Positions 35,682-45,326 of a stretch of 64,000 nucleotides of DNA are shown here, in pieces. Under the pieces are notes generated by a model. It saw only the letters and a list, made by a program, of their open reading frames with translations. It was not told the DNA's origin and did not search any database. Source of the stretch: Lancefieldella rimae ATCC 49626 (lineage in GTDB: Bacteria; Actinomycetota; Coriobacteriia; Coriobacteriales; Atopobiaceae). Each line of letters opens with the position of its first letter. Within the stretch, counting starts at the first letter, position 1. A program made the translations under genes and the position numbers. The DNA lies in assembly GCF_000174015.1 (NCBI RefSeq), contig NZ_ACFE01000004.1, forward strand, positions 124,001 through 188,000. The letters run 5' to 3'.

Positions 35682-38210
35682 TCATTTTTTACTCGTTTTT
35701 CGTCCTGTTTTTTTGTGAGAAGTGCGCTTTGTCCCAGCGCCACGTCCCCGTGAAGCAGACGTTTTCTTCTCTTTACCGGGACAATCGTAATTGGGGCAGA
35801 GCTTCCAAGGCCCTCTCTGCGTCGTAACGACCACCAAAGGAGCACCACAATCAGGGCAGACTTCGTCTGTACGCTCAAGTTCTCCGCGCGCAGGCAAAGG
35901 ATAACTTGTTCCGCATTCTTCGTAGTTTGTACAGCGGATAAATCGCTTGCCGGTGCGCTCGGATTTATGGGCTATGAGATCTCCGTGTTTTCCGGCTGCC
36001 TTACAGACGGGACACTCGCCCACGACAAGGTCGGGCTCTGCATTTGTAGGACAAGCGGGATTGACGCACATCTCATATGCACGCTGACGAAACGGCTGTA
36101 CCTTGATACGCGGGGCACCGCACTCAGGGCACACCCCCGCTTCGCCCTCAAGGGGCTCAATGCGTCCCTGGGGCAATGGATAGGTCACGTCACAATCGGG
36201 CCAACCCATGCAGCCTACAAAGCTGCCGCGTGTCTTGGCCGATGTCTTCACAACCAGATCTTTGCCACATTTGGGACATACGCCAACTTTGGCATCCGCC
36301 GTTACGGCGTCCGCAATAGCCTCGGATAAGTCTTCTTCATGCTCGATGAGAGTGTCAATCATGTCTGCCAAAAGAGTTCTCGAATGGGTAACGACACCGT
36401 CACGGGTATCTTTGCCTTCGGACACCTTTGTCATGTCTTCTTCAAGTTCGGCCGTCATATTTGACGTGGTGATCCGCGGAACAAACTGCATAAGCGCATC
36501 AATGATTGCCATACCGAGTTGGCTGGGCTCGACGGGATCGTTTTTGAGATATTTTCGCTGGTAAAGAGTATCAATAATGGAAGCTCTCGTAGCTTTTGTA
36601 CCAAGGCCGCGCTTCTCCATCTCCTGAATCAGTTTGCCCTGGCTATAGCGTGCCGGCGGTTCTGTCTGCTTCGCATCAAGATTGAGCTTGGTAACGTCAA
36701 CAACCTCACCCTGGCTAAGTTCCGGCAGCTGATCGTCCTTCTTAAGCCCAAAAGGATAAATGGCACGAAAGCCCTTCTCGGCAAGAACATTACCGTTTGC
36801 AACAAACGGTTGTCCGGCAATGTCCAGCGTAATCTTGGTACCTGCAATGGTAGCAGGCCCCATAAGCGTTGCCAAAAAGCGGCGCGCGATGAGGTTATAG
36901 AGCTTCCAAGCAGCAGGTTGGAGCTTATTTTGATCGGCTGCGGCAGTGGGATAGATGGGAGGATGGTCGGTAGACTCTTGTTTGCCTCGCGTTGCGCTCA
37001 GCTTCCCGGCAGCAAGAAGCGTCTTGCATACCCCAGCATACTGTGGAACCGACGACAACGTACGGACACAGCCCTTCAAATCCAGCGAAGACGGATAGAC
37101 CGTGTTGTCAACGCGCGGATACGAAATCAAACCATCCATGTACAGTGACTCTGCGAGCCTCATGGTACGCGCAGGCGACAAACCCTCAGAGGCTGCGGCT
37201 GCCTGCAGAGACGTTGTGTTAAAGGGAGCAGGAGGCTGTTGCTTGCGCGATTTTGATTCAATACGAACCACCGTGGCTTGATGCTGCTCTTTCACCGCAT
37301 CAAAAACCGCATCCGCTTCTTCTTTATTCCAGAAACGAGAAGTGGCGTGCGTAATTTTAAAGGTTGCATCGGAGTTGTCCTCAAGAGGTGTCGCTTCTCC
37401 TGAGATAACCCAATAATCTTCAGGGGTAAACGCCAGGCGCTCTCGCTCACGCTCTACCACCAATGCAAGCGTTGGCGTCTGTACACGGCCGGCAGAGCGC
37501 GTATTGCCAAAACCGCCGAAACGCACACAGGTCAAATACCGGGTAAGCACGGCGCCCCAAATGAGATCAATGAACTGACGTGACTCGCCTGCAGCCGCCA
37601 AATCATAATCAAGTTCAACGAGGTTGTTAAACGCGGTGTCTATCTCATATTTGGTAAATGCGGAATACCGCGCACGAGAAACAGGGAGATCGGCTTTAAC
37701 CGAAAGTACCTGAGCGAGTGCATCGGAGCCAATGAGCTCTCCTTCGCGGTCAAAGTCCGTAGCAATAATGACGGCATCGGACTTCTTGGCAAGATTTTTA
37801 AGAGAACGAATAATTTCTTTTTCCGCAGGCTCTTTTTCCACCGGAGCCCAGATGAGATACGGCAGGCTGGGTATTTTCCAACCTTTAAGATCAATTCCTG
37901 CTTTGAGATAAGGTTTCCGTTTTTCCTTATACGGAGGACGCGCAAGGCCGTCGGGTACATCAGCAGGAATATGCTCTCCGTCTTCCGTTGCACCATACCA
38001 GCCCTCATCCGCATCAAAGAGCAGCTGTGTTGGGAAATCGGGCTGCAGAATGTGGCCGCGCAAACCGATGGTCACATACTCTTCTCCGCCTTTTCTAAAA
38101 CGATAGACAGGCGTGTTGTATACCTTATCAGCCTCGGGTTTACCTGACTCAGACAGAAGTCTGGCGATTTGCTGGGCTGCATCGTTTTTCTCGGTAACAA
38201 TTAGAATCAA
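35682..38210 (-). CDS. topA: DNA topoisomerase I, archaeal-like type IA
   Basis: 842 residues. The TOPRIM acidic motif is IIATDFDREGELIG (about 149-160) and the active Tyr364 sits in LISYPRVDNTVYP, which together with ESTDHPPIYPT is the archaeal type IA pattern rather than the bacterial Y-x-R-T-D-S and HEAIRPT. The usual Thr of the R-T-D core is Val here. The C-terminal third has several Cys4 zinc-binding units (CPKC, CPEC, CPVC, CPDC) and ends in a Lys/Arg/Ser tail. It relaxes negative supercoils behind transcription. It follows tatC by 64 nt and ends a five-gene run. Confidence 0.92.
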   Translation of the reverse strand: MILIVTEKNDAAQQIARLLSESGKPEADKVYNTPVYRFRKGGEEYVTIGLRGHILQPDFPTQLLFDADEGWYGATEDGEHIPADVPDGLARPPYKEKRKPYLKAGIDLKGWKIPSLPYLIWAPVEKEPAEKEIIRSLKNLAKKSDAVIIATDFDREGELIGSDALAQVLSVKADLPVSRARYSAFTKYEIDTAFNNLVELDYDLAAAGESRQFIDLIWGAVLTRYLTCVRFGGFGNTRSAGRVQTPTLALVVERERERLAFTPEDYWVISGEATPLEDNSDATFKITHATSRFWNKEEADAVFDAVKEQHQATVVRIESKSRKQQPPAPFNTTSLQAAAASEGLSPARTMRLAESLYMDGLISYPRVDNTVYPSSLDLKGCVRTLSSVPQYAGVCKTLLAAGKLSATRGKQESTDHPPIYPTAAADQNKLQPAAWKLYNLIARRFLATLMGPATIAGTKITLDIAGQPFVANGNVLAEKGFRAIYPFGLKKDDQLPELSQGEVVDVTKLNLDAKQTEPPARYSQGKLIQEMEKRGLGTKATRASIIDTLYQRKYLKNDPVEPSQLGMAIIDALMQFVPRITTSNMTAELEEDMTKVSEGKDTRDGVVTHSRTLLADMIDTLIEHEEDLSEAIADAVTADAKVGVCPKCGKDLVVKTSAKTRGSFVGCMGWPDCDVTYPLPQGRIEPLEGEAGVCPECGAPRIKVQPFRQRAYEMCVNPACPTNAEPDLVVGECPVCKAAGKHGDLIAHKSERTGKRFIRCTNYEECGTSYPLPARGELERTDEVCPDCGAPLVVVTTQRGPWKLCPNYDCPGKEKKTSASRGRGAGTKRTSHKKTGRKTSKK

Positions 38211-38274
38211 GGAAGTGCCTTTCCCGACATTTATACATACAGGCTCAACAACAAATCACCTGTAAGACATCCTG

Positions 38275-39051
38275 TTAGTCACGATTTGCATACTCTTCTC
38301 GCGTCCACTTCAAAGCAGCTTTGCCGTCTTTGGCAATGATCACTGAGCGTGCAACTCCAAGAGCAACCTCATAGAGCAGGATAAGCGCCGCGAACATGAG
38401 TGCCATGGTAACCGGGGAGGCGTCAGGCGTGACGACGGCAGAAAGCACGAGAAGTCCCACGTACACGTAGCGCCACTGCTCCCGCAAAACCTTATAGGGA
38501 ACCAAATGCAAAATAGCAAGGTAAAAAATAACCAACGGCAACTGGAACGCAATGCCAAAACCAACCTCAAACATAATAATGATGCTGAGATAGTCTTCTG
38601 CCTCATTGAGCGTTGCAGCAAACTCGGTTGACTGCTGAATGAGCCAGCCAAATGCGGTGTTCAAAATAATGAAATAGCAGAAAATCATTCCAAAGAAGAA
38701 CAAAAACACCATGGCCGCTACCGTGGGAACCACCCAACGACGTTCCTTCTCATTAAGTGCCGGAAGGAAAAACGCCATAATTTCCCAGATGATAATTGGA
38801 GTGCAGATAATAAAGGCAAAGAAAAATGCCACCTTAAAGCGGATGGAAAAGCCTCCAAGAACCGAAAGTACCGTCAGAGTACCTCCCGTAAGAAATTCTC
38901 GAATGGGATTTGTCAGCACTTCAATTAAGGCAGGTGTCGCAAAGTAAACCACAATGGCCGTAACAAAAACCGAGACGACTACGATGGTTAGGCGCCGACG
39001 AAGCTCACCAAGGTGATCCATCAAAGGCATACGAGCTGGAGTAATTGGCAT
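38275..39051 (-). CDS. tatC: Sec-independent protein translocase TatC
   Basis: 258 residues with six membrane helices. The N-terminus has MPLMDHLGELRRRL, the conserved H-L-x-E-L-R-x-R that recognises the twin-arginine signal, and the glutamate-rich first periplasmic loop follows the family pattern. It forms the receptor of the twin-arginine system that exports folded proteins. It starts 18 nt after tatA with no strong ribosome site, so coupling is likely. Two candidate Tat substrates are at 16846 and 51002. Confidence 0.95.
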   Translation of the reverse strand: MPITPARMPLMDHLGELRRRLTIVVVSVFVTAIVVYFATPALIEVLTNPIREFLTGGTLTVLSVLGGFSIRFKVAFFFAFIICTPIIIWEIMAFFLPALNEKERRWVVPTVAAMVFLFFFGMIFCYFIILNTAFGWLIQQSTEFAATLNEAEDYLSIIIMFEVGFGIAFQLPLVIFYLAILHLVPYKVLREQWRYVYVGLLVLSAVVTPDASPVTMALMFAALILLYEVALGVARSVIIAKDGKAALKWTREEYANRD

Positions 39052-39069
39052 AATAATCGAAAGCAGGAT

Positions 39070-39771
39070 TTACTCCGTGCCTTCACCCTCCTCTCCTAAC
39101 TCAGAGGTAACGGACTCATTGGGAAGGGTCTTCTCGGAAAAAGCAGGGGTTGCACCTTCAGCCTCTTTTGCGTCCTCTTTCGCGGCCTCTTTTTGCGCGC
39201 GAGAAGAACGCCTGTCTCCCAAATGATACAAATCACGTGCGGAGTTTGTCTTTTTCTTTTCATTGGTATCGGAAGCTGAAGCCTTTGGAGCAGCTCCAAC
39301 TTCCTCATGAGCTGAATCTGTTTTGGATTCAGTGTCACCGCCATCAACGTCTTTGTTTGAAGCGGGAGCGGCGTCTGCCGGAGCTTCAGTATCCGCTTGG
39401 GCACTGTTGTCGGTATCACCCTCGGCACTCTCATGAGCAGCCTCTTTTTTCTGAGCTGCCTCACGCTCAGCCTTAAGACGAGCGCGACGCTCGGCAAAGG
39501 TTTCTTGTTTGGGAGCTTCTCCGTCAATGTCAGAATCATCCGATGCCGCAGAACGGAGCTTCTCGGAACGCTTGGGTTTTTCATTCAATACGTCAGCGGC
39601 GGGATCCAAAAGATCGGATTGAACCACCTTATTAAATCCTTCCTGCGCCGATCTAAACTGACGCAGTGCCCGGCCAAGCGTCCTGCCCATGCCAGGCAAC
39701 TTGTCAGGACCAAAAACTAAAAACGAGAAGAGCAAGATTAAAACAAGCTCCGTTTCACCAATACCAAACAC
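39070..39771 (-). CDS. tatA: TatA/TatB family protein with long acidic tail
   Basis: 233 residues. The first 60 (start GTG, then FGIGETELVLILLFSFLVFG-PDKLPGMG) are one membrane helix, a hinge (FGPDKLP) and an amphipathic helix, closer to TatB (Glu8, G-P, L-P) than TatA. A further 170 residues are Glu/Ala/Lys-rich and disordered, far longer than TatA and longer than most TatB. With no other TatA in the window, this may be the sole pore component, or a TatB with TatA elsewhere. AAAGGGTT lies 8 nt before the GTG. It overlaps nothing and is flanked by the STAS gene and tatC. Confidence 0.88.
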   Translation of the reverse strand: MFGIGETELVLILLFSFLVFGPDKLPGMGRTLGRALRQFRSAQEGFNKVVQSDLLDPAADVLNEKPKRSEKLRSAASDDSDIDGEAPKQETFAERRARLKAEREAAQKKEAAHESAEGDTDNSAQADTEAPADAAPASNKDVDGGDTESKTDSAHEEVGAAPKASASDTNEKKKTNSARDLYHLGDRRSSRAQKEAAKEDAKEAEGATPAFSEKTLPNESVTSELGEEGEGTE

Positions 39772-39799
39772 GTTTCTAACCCTTTCGGATCATCGTCTT

Positions 39800-40117
39800 C
39801 TAATCATTCTCGCGGACATTAAGATCTTCCGTAACGCCGAGAAGATCAAACACGCGTGCCACGTTCTTTTGCGGATGAGCAACGACAAATACAACCTGTG
39901 CTTCCTGAGCGCGATGTGCTATCCCCACAAGAACACCAATACCCGTTGAATCAATATATGAAACATCGGAAAAATCTGCGGTAATTTTTGATGTGTCACC
40001 GGTAAGTGCGGCCTCAAGTGCCGAACGAAGCTCGGCTGCGTTTGATACGTCAACTTCACCGTTCACACAAACGATGCATTTGTCTGCCTCATGTGTAACC
40101 GTAATATCCAAAGCCAT
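39800..40117 (-). CDS. STAS-domain anti-sigma-factor antagonist
   Basis: 105 residues, one STAS domain. The phosphorylation Ser57 is in SYIDSTGIGVLVG, as in SpoIIAA and RsbV. Such proteins free a sigma factor by binding its anti-sigma kinase when unphosphorylated. Neither a SpoIIAB/RsbW-type kinase nor a PP2C phosphatase is near, so the partner is elsewhere. AAGGAGGAG precedes the ATG at 40115-40117. It lies 16 nt after the TPR gene and 28 nt before tatA, an unusual position. Confidence 0.93.
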   Translation of the reverse strand: MALDITVTHEADKCIVCVNGEVDVSNAAELRSALEAALTGDTSKITADFSDVSYIDSTGIGVLVGIAHRAQEAQVVFVVAHPQKNVARVFDLLGVTEDLNVREND

Positions 40118-40133
40118 GTTCTCCTCCTTAACT

Positions 40134-40919
40134 TTACTGTTTGCTCTTGTCCTTACTATCAAGTAACTTCTGAGCGATATCGCGAACATTTTGTGAACCG
40201 TCGGAGTCTGCCTCAACAGCTTTTTGAAGAGCCGCATCAGCATCCTCGGCATTACCCATCTTAAGATATATCATGCCAAGGTTGAGCCAGGCGGCGGCAC
40301 AATCAGGTGATTTTTCGGTCAGATTCTTAAGCGCCGTAACGGCACCTTCCTGATCTCCACTCTGAAATTGAGCAACGGCTCTATCGGCACGAACGGTATC
40401 CGAATCACTGCTTGCAAGGTATACGTCATATTCTGATAATGCCTGTTTTATGTGGTCATCCGCCTGTTGCTTGGTGGTGTCATCGGATGCCACCTTACGC
40501 AGTGCCACTCCCCAGTTCAGATGAACCTGTGCCAGCTTAAGAGTGGCGGCAAGATTGTTTGGATTTCCCGACAAATCATCGGTGAGTTCTTTTTCCTGCG
40601 CAGCGTACTGAGCATTAATGGAATCAGGCGTAGGAGTTTGCGTTTGCACTTTGGAAACCGTGGTTTTTGAGGTCCCGCCACCAAAAATCATGGAAAGAGA
40701 CGGGATCATCATTGACAGTGCGATAAACAGCGAAAAAATGCCGATGGCAACTTTCTTTCCTGTTGACAGTCTCCCCGATGCTCCCTTTGAGCTCTGAGCC
40801 TTAGCATTTGCCGCGTCTTTCTGAGCCTGCAGAAGCTCAGCATCGGAGCGGTTTTTTGACTTGGCCGAACGAGCGGAGTGTTGCCGTATACTTTTTTGCT
40901 TTGATGCCTTCTTTGGCAT
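40134..40919 (-). CDS. Membrane-anchored TPR protein
   Basis: 261 residues. A Lys/Ser/Ala-rich cytoplasmic N-terminus (about 1-55) is followed by one membrane helix (VAIGIFSLFIALSMMIPSLS), a linker, and TPR repeats: SPDCAAAWLNLGMIYLKMGN is a clear one, with at least two more degenerate units before it. TPRs bind peptides or scaffold complexes; with the helix they face the outside. GAAAGG precedes ATG 40917-40919; a methionine at 40955 is possible. It leads the run TPR-STAS-tatA-tatC-topA, so a role in export quality control is possible, though unproven. Confidence 0.85.
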   Translation of the reverse strand: MPKKASKQKSIRQHSARSAKSKNRSDAELLQAQKDAANAKAQSSKGASGRLSTGKKVAIGIFSLFIALSMMIPSLSMIFGGGTSKTTVSKVQTQTPTPDSINAQYAAQEKELTDDLSGNPNNLAATLKLAQVHLNWGVALRKVASDDTTKQQADDHIKQALSEYDVYLASSDSDTVRADRAVAQFQSGDQEGAVTALKNLTEKSPDCAAAWLNLGMIYLKMGNAEDADAALQKAVEADSDGSQNVRDIAQKLLDSKDKSKQ

Positions 40920-41088
40920 GACATACCTTTCACTGTCCCAAAACCTTCGGGACATTTTCCAAGCGCATTTACTAACTGTTCAGGGTACGCCAGTTTGTGC
41001 TTCCACGGAAGAACAGAACGTTCCCGCCGAAGATTCTACAGAATTTTAAGCGTTTGAGGCGTACGCAAAAAACCATTGTTCCCAAGAC

Positions 41089-42477
41089 TTATATAAAGGC
41101 GCTTTGCCCCCTATCGACTTTTGCAAGTCTTGCGGCTACCTGTTTGGCCGCAACGACAAACACATCAAGTGCGAGAGAAAGCTCTTCGAGACTTGGATAG
41201 CTTGGGGCGAGACGGATGTTGGAATCAAAAGGATCGTTGCCTGATGGCCAGGTAGCTCCTGCAGGTGTCAGCGTTACTCCCATCTCACGCGAGCGAGACA
41301 CAATGGCGCGAGCAGAACCAACGGGTCCATTAAACGATACGAAATAGCCTCCCTGAGGATGCGACCATGTTGCAACCCCAAGGTCTCCAAGTCCTTCTGT
41401 CAGCTTTTGTTCCACCAGTTCAAAACGCGGCCGTAGAAGCTCTGCATGACGTTTCATGTGAGCCTCTACCCCCGCCTTGTCTTTTAAGAAACGCACATGC
41501 GCAAGCTGTGAGAGTTTTTCCGGTGATACACGCCGCACGGAAAACGATGTACGAATCTCTTGAATATCGTCTGTGGAAGCGCAAAGCCACGCCATTCCCG
41601 ACGATGGAAACGTAATTTTAGCGGTAGATGCAAACTCAATAACCAAATTATCCGCACCCTGCTGCTTAAGAGCATCGAAGATGTTAAGCAAGGGCGGGCG
41701 CTTCTCGCCTTCTTGCGCAAATACATGGTAGGCATAAGCGTTATCCCATAGAATACGGAAATCCGGTGCTGCAGGCTTCAGAGCAGCAAACGCACGCACA
41801 ACCTCATCGGAATAGCTCACTCCGGACGGATTGGCGAAACGCGGAACGCACCAAATACCCTTAACCGTTGGATCTTCTTCCACAAACGTACGGACAACAT
41901 CCATATCGGGGCCATTTTGTGTCATCGGAATAGCAACGTTTTCAAAACCGTAATACTCACTAATCCGAAAATGGCGATCATAGCCAGGAGTTGGACACAA
42001 AAACTTAAGACGAGCACCCGGATGCGCAGAAGCAAGCTCTGATGCTTGCCGGGCTAACGGTGGCTGACCCGCGATACCGTGTGTATATGCCATATCAATA
42101 ACATCATGCATAAGATTCAAGCTGGAAGATCCCGCCACGATAACGTGCTCAAAATCAACATCCAAAAGCTCCGCCGCCAATGCGCGTGCAGACGGAAGAC
42201 CGTCGGGGTCTCCATAGTTGTCCGCATACGAAGCACCGTCCATCAGATTGGAAGATGAATTCAAAAGATCAAGCATGGGTTTGGAGAGCGCCGTTTGCTC
42301 TCGGCTTGGCTTACCGCGCGCCATATCAAGCGTGAGGTGCTTATCCGCAATCTGCCGCGCTTCTTCTCCAATCTCTTTCAGCGCCCTGTCAAGATCCGCA
42401 TCACTCATACGCTGATAGACATTCCGCTCCTGCAAAAGCATGTGCTGAAAAAGCTTCTTATCTACGGTAATTGGCAT
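41089..42477 (-). CDS. PLP-dependent aminotransferase, AspT-like class I subgroup (PF12897 type)
   Basis: 462 residues. The PLP Lys is in FASTAKITFPSSGMAW, the Asp that holds the pyridine N is in LWDNAYAYHVF, and NPSGVSY and SFNGPVGSA mark the substrate pocket. The long N-terminus (TLDMARGKPSREQ) is typical of this actinobacterial/Firmicute subgroup, likely an aspartate aminotransferase. AAAGGGGG precedes the ATG by 6 nt, excluding the shorter start at 42408. It is transcribed away from the small gene at 42589. Confidence 0.88.
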   Translation of the reverse strand: MPITVDKKLFQHMLLQERNVYQRMSDADLDRALKEIGEEARQIADKHLTLDMARGKPSREQTALSKPMLDLLNSSSNLMDGASYADNYGDPDGLPSARALAAELLDVDFEHVIVAGSSSLNLMHDVIDMAYTHGIAGQPPLARQASELASAHPGARLKFLCPTPGYDRHFRISEYYGFENVAIPMTQNGPDMDVVRTFVEEDPTVKGIWCVPRFANPSGVSYSDEVVRAFAALKPAAPDFRILWDNAYAYHVFAQEGEKRPPLLNIFDALKQQGADNLVIEFASTAKITFPSSGMAWLCASTDDIQEIRTSFSVRRVSPEKLSQLAHVRFLKDKAGVEAHMKRHAELLRPRFELVEQKLTEGLGDLGVATWSHPQGGYFVSFNGPVGSARAIVSRSREMGVTLTPAGATWPSGNDPFDSNIRLAPSYPSLEELSLALDVFVVAAKQVAARLAKVDRGQSAFI

Positions 42478-42588
42478 GATATCCCCCTTTGGACCGTATA
42501 CAGAAGTATAAAGGCGAAACCGGACAACAAATGGCTCTCCTTCAAAAAGCTGCTAGACTGTCACACAACGGCAACGATTGGAGGCACT

Positions 42589-42849
42589 ATGGCGAGACCG
42601 GGAATTCGAGCAGACGAGTATGGCGATCTGCAGCGGCTGGTCGATAACGTATATAAACACGCTCCGTCAAGTTATGCCTCAAATATTGATGTTTTGGTCA
42701 GAGCGGAAATTGATGACCTTAACCAAGATCTCTTGGAAGTAATCAATCTCATTCCTGCGGGCACCTATAAGCGAGCCACACTTTGTGATCAAATAAACTC
42801 TATCGTGACTGCTCATGGCTGGGGCTTTACGTACGGCACGGTGGAATAG
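42589..42849 (+). CDS. Small protein of unknown function
   Basis: 86 residues, soluble, with a helical, acidic middle (LVRAEIDDLNQDLLEVINLIP) and no Cys or motif I recognise. ATTGGAGGC lies before the ATG with ideal spacing, and the only other plus frame that covers it continues into the aminotransferase antisense, so I chose the inner start. It converges with nhaA, 7 nt between stops. The good ribosome site and sensible protein composition support a real gene. Confidence 0.7.
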   Translation: MARPGIRADEYGDLQRLVDNVYKHAPSSYASNIDVLVRAEIDDLNQDLLEVINLIPAGTYKRATLCDQINSIVTAHGWGFTYGTVE

Positions 42850-42856
42850 TTTTATC

Positions 42857-44224
42857 CTATTTTTTATCTGACGGACGCTCTTTTGTGGCGTCGTGCAATA
42901 TGTCGGCCACACGAACAAAAGCTATTCCCAAAAGACTTGCCGCAATGGAACCCGCTAAAATTGCGCACTTAGCCGCAAGAACGTTGTTCTGATCGCTAAA
43001 CGCAAGACCTGAAATAAGAATCGACATCGTAAAGCCAAGACCTCCCATAAGGCCAACGGCTGTAATTTGCATCCAATTCACACGCTTGGGAAGCTTACAG
43101 ATACCCGACTTAACGAGAATAACCGTCGTAAGAATAATACCCACGGGTTTGCCGATAACCGCTCCAAAAAACGTACCGTATGCCACGGGATTTAAAACAA
43201 TGCTTCCAAAGTCAGAACCCATGAGAGTTATCTGGGCGTTTGCAAATGCAAAGAGAGGAAGAATAATGAAGTTAACCGGCACGGAAACATATCGCTCAAC
43301 GCGTTGCAGAGGAGGCGTTACATGATGCATAACATGCTCAACGCGAAGAGCGCTTCGGGTAAAGTCGTGCTGTCCTAAAATATGATGCTCGTCGTCATAG
43401 TTGGCGTTTAGTTCACGAGCACGGCCTTCAAGCCAGCCTCCGAGATGATTGAGACGAACATCCGAGCGGCTCGGCAAAAAGAATGCCAAAATGACACCGG
43501 CAAGCGTTGCATGAATACCCGAGTGGTACATGCAAATCCATAAAATCAGTCCAACAAACAAGTATGGAGCAGATGAGTAGAGCTTCATGCGACTCATACC
43601 CCACAGCACCAAAATCACTCCAAGTGCTGCCGCGCACCAGGCGATATCAGGAGTCTGGCCATAAAAAAATGCGATGACCACAATGGCCAAAATATCATCC
43701 GCAATGGCAAGTGTCTGAAAGAAAACTTTTGTTTGTGTTGAAATTCTACTTCCCAACAGACTCATAACCCCAAGGGCAAACGCGATATCGGTAGCAATGG
43801 GAGTAGCCCACCCATGCATGGCTCCGCCATAGTTGCAGAGCAAATATATACACGCGGGAACTGCCACACCGCCAACCGCAGCAAGCATCGGAAGCATGGC
43901 TTGACGGGGTTTACGCAGCTGACCCACCGTAACCTCGTACTTAAGCTCGATACCAACAAGTAAAAAGAAGATGGCCATAAGAAAATCGTTAATAAACGAC
44001 TCAAACGATATACTGACGGTAAAAGCTCCCACTGTAAAAGAACATTCTGCTTCAAAGAACTTCTCGACAATCCCATGCGCGGGCGAATTGGCCACGACAA
44101 GAGCAAGAAGCGCCGCCATAACCATGGTTGCCGCCGCAACGGTACTGTTTGAGGTAACCTTGCGAACTTCCGTACGATATTCAATGCGCTTTACAACAGC
44201 GGGCTCACCATAAATACTTGGCAT
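42857..44224 (-). CDS. nhaA: Na+/H+ antiporter NhaA
   Basis: 455 residues, twelve membrane segments. The ion-binding aspartates are visible: Asp145 in ATDIAFALG and Asp176-Asp177 in LAIADDILAIVV, equivalent to D133, D163 and D164 of E. coli. It expels sodium in exchange for protons. A hydrophilic insert of about 60 residues (about 285-340) is longer than in E. coli NhaA. The ATG has GATAGGTT upstream. It diverges from degV2. The 207-nt gap between them shows no known riboswitch. Confidence 0.93.
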   Translation of the reverse strand: MPSIYGEPAVVKRIEYRTEVRKVTSNSTVAAATMVMAALLALVVANSPAHGIVEKFFEAECSFTVGAFTVSISFESFINDFLMAIFFLLVGIELKYEVTVGQLRKPRQAMLPMLAAVGGVAVPACIYLLCNYGGAMHGWATPIATDIAFALGVMSLLGSRISTQTKVFFQTLAIADDILAIVVIAFFYGQTPDIAWCAAALGVILVLWGMSRMKLYSSAPYLFVGLILWICMYHSGIHATLAGVILAFFLPSRSDVRLNHLGGWLEGRARELNANYDDEHHILGQHDFTRSALRVEHVMHHVTPPLQRVERYVSVPVNFIILPLFAFANAQITLMGSDFGSIVLNPVAYGTFFGAVIGKPVGIILTTVILVKSGICKLPKRVNWMQITAVGLMGGLGFTMSILISGLAFSDQNNVLAAKCAILAGSIAASLLGIAFVRVADILHDATKERPSDKK

Positions 44225-44431
44225 ATCTAACCTATCTGGCTCAAGTTTCTTTTCCTCATCTAGTTTATCATGTGCTCATTCAGCTTTGCATGGGCGCCCC
44301 AGATGCACGCCATATCTTGCAATTCTCGCTTTTACCAAGCGCTCTGGTGGGTAGAGTTATCGTAAGATATAGTGTTAGTCCGTGGTTTCAGTTTTTATGA
44401 GCCTCGTCTTTTCAATAGTTTGGAGCAATGT

Positions 44432-45304
44432 ATGTCCAAAAAAAGGATTGCGGTCCTTACCGACTCAGGCACCAACACACCGGCAGAGTTCATTGCCGCT
44501 CATGACATTCGTGTTGCGCCACTTCGTATTAACTATTCAGACGGCACCACCTATGAGTCCACCGTCAACATTACTCCGGAACAAATTGCCTCCCGCTTTG
44601 ACCAAGAGATTCCAAGCACTTCGCTTCCCTCGCCGGAAAAGATTCACACTCTTTTTGATGACGTAAAGGCTTCGGGTTATGATGCCGCTGTCTTTATCTG
44701 CATCTCTTCAGGACTTTCGGCAACATGCGATACCGTTCGTATGATTGCTCAAGACATTTCGGATCTGCCCATCACGGTCATCGATACTAAAAATATCGGT
44801 ATTGCCGCAGGTCTTATTGTCATAGAAGCCGTTCGACTCATCGAGGCCGGTGTCCCTTATGAAGAGCTCGAGCAAAAACTTGTGGCAGCTTCGCAGAGAA
44901 CTCGCGTGTTCTTCTCCGTCCCTGCTCTCAATTTTTTACGTAAGGGAGGACGCATCAGCGAAGCCGTCTATCGCATTGGCTCTGTATTGAATATCAAGCC
45001 CGTCTTAACCTGTGAACCAACCGGTACCTACGGTGTTGCCAAGCGTACCCGCGGCTGGGAGAAGTCTCTGAAAGAAGAGCTGGTACTTGCGGCAACGGAA
45101 GCTCAGAAATATCCGCATGTTCACGCCGCAATTTCTTGTTCCGCTCCCAACCTTATCTATACCGAGATGGAAGAGCGGATGCGCCAGGCAATTCCCAACA
45201 TTGTTGATTTTGTAACTTCAGATATAGGCTCTGACCTCTTGGTTCACACGGGGCCAGGACTTGTTGGTATTGCGGTACAAGGTATTGATGAGGCCTCTCT
45301 CTAG
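44432..45304 (+). CDS. DegV family fatty-acid-binding protein (second copy)
   Basis: 290 residues. Starts MSKKRIAVLTDSGTNTPAEF, with the DegV motifs SGLSATCDTVR near 110, LRKGGRIS near 170 and VHTGPGLVGIAVQG at the C-terminus. It binds a fatty acid for a FakA-type kinase. GGAGC lies 7 nt before ATG 44432. It is shorter than the copy at 397-1431 and only distantly similar, so this is a paralogue rather than a recent duplicate. Paralogous FakB proteins select different acyl chains, which could be the case here. It converges on rnhA. Confidence 0.9.
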   Translation: MSKKRIAVLTDSGTNTPAEFIAAHDIRVAPLRINYSDGTTYESTVNITPEQIASRFDQEIPSTSLPSPEKIHTLFDDVKASGYDAAVFICISSGLSATCDTVRMIAQDISDLPITVIDTKNIGIAAGLIVIEAVRLIEAGVPYEELEQKLVAASQRTRVFFSVPALNFLRKGGRISEAVYRIGSVLNIKPVLTCEPTGTYGVAKRTRGWEKSLKEELVLAATEAQKYPHVHAAISCSAPNLIYTEMEERMRQAIPNIVDFVTSDIGSDLLVHTGPGLVGIAVQGIDEASL

Positions 45305-45326
45305 CCTCATCTTTATGGCCTCGCAC

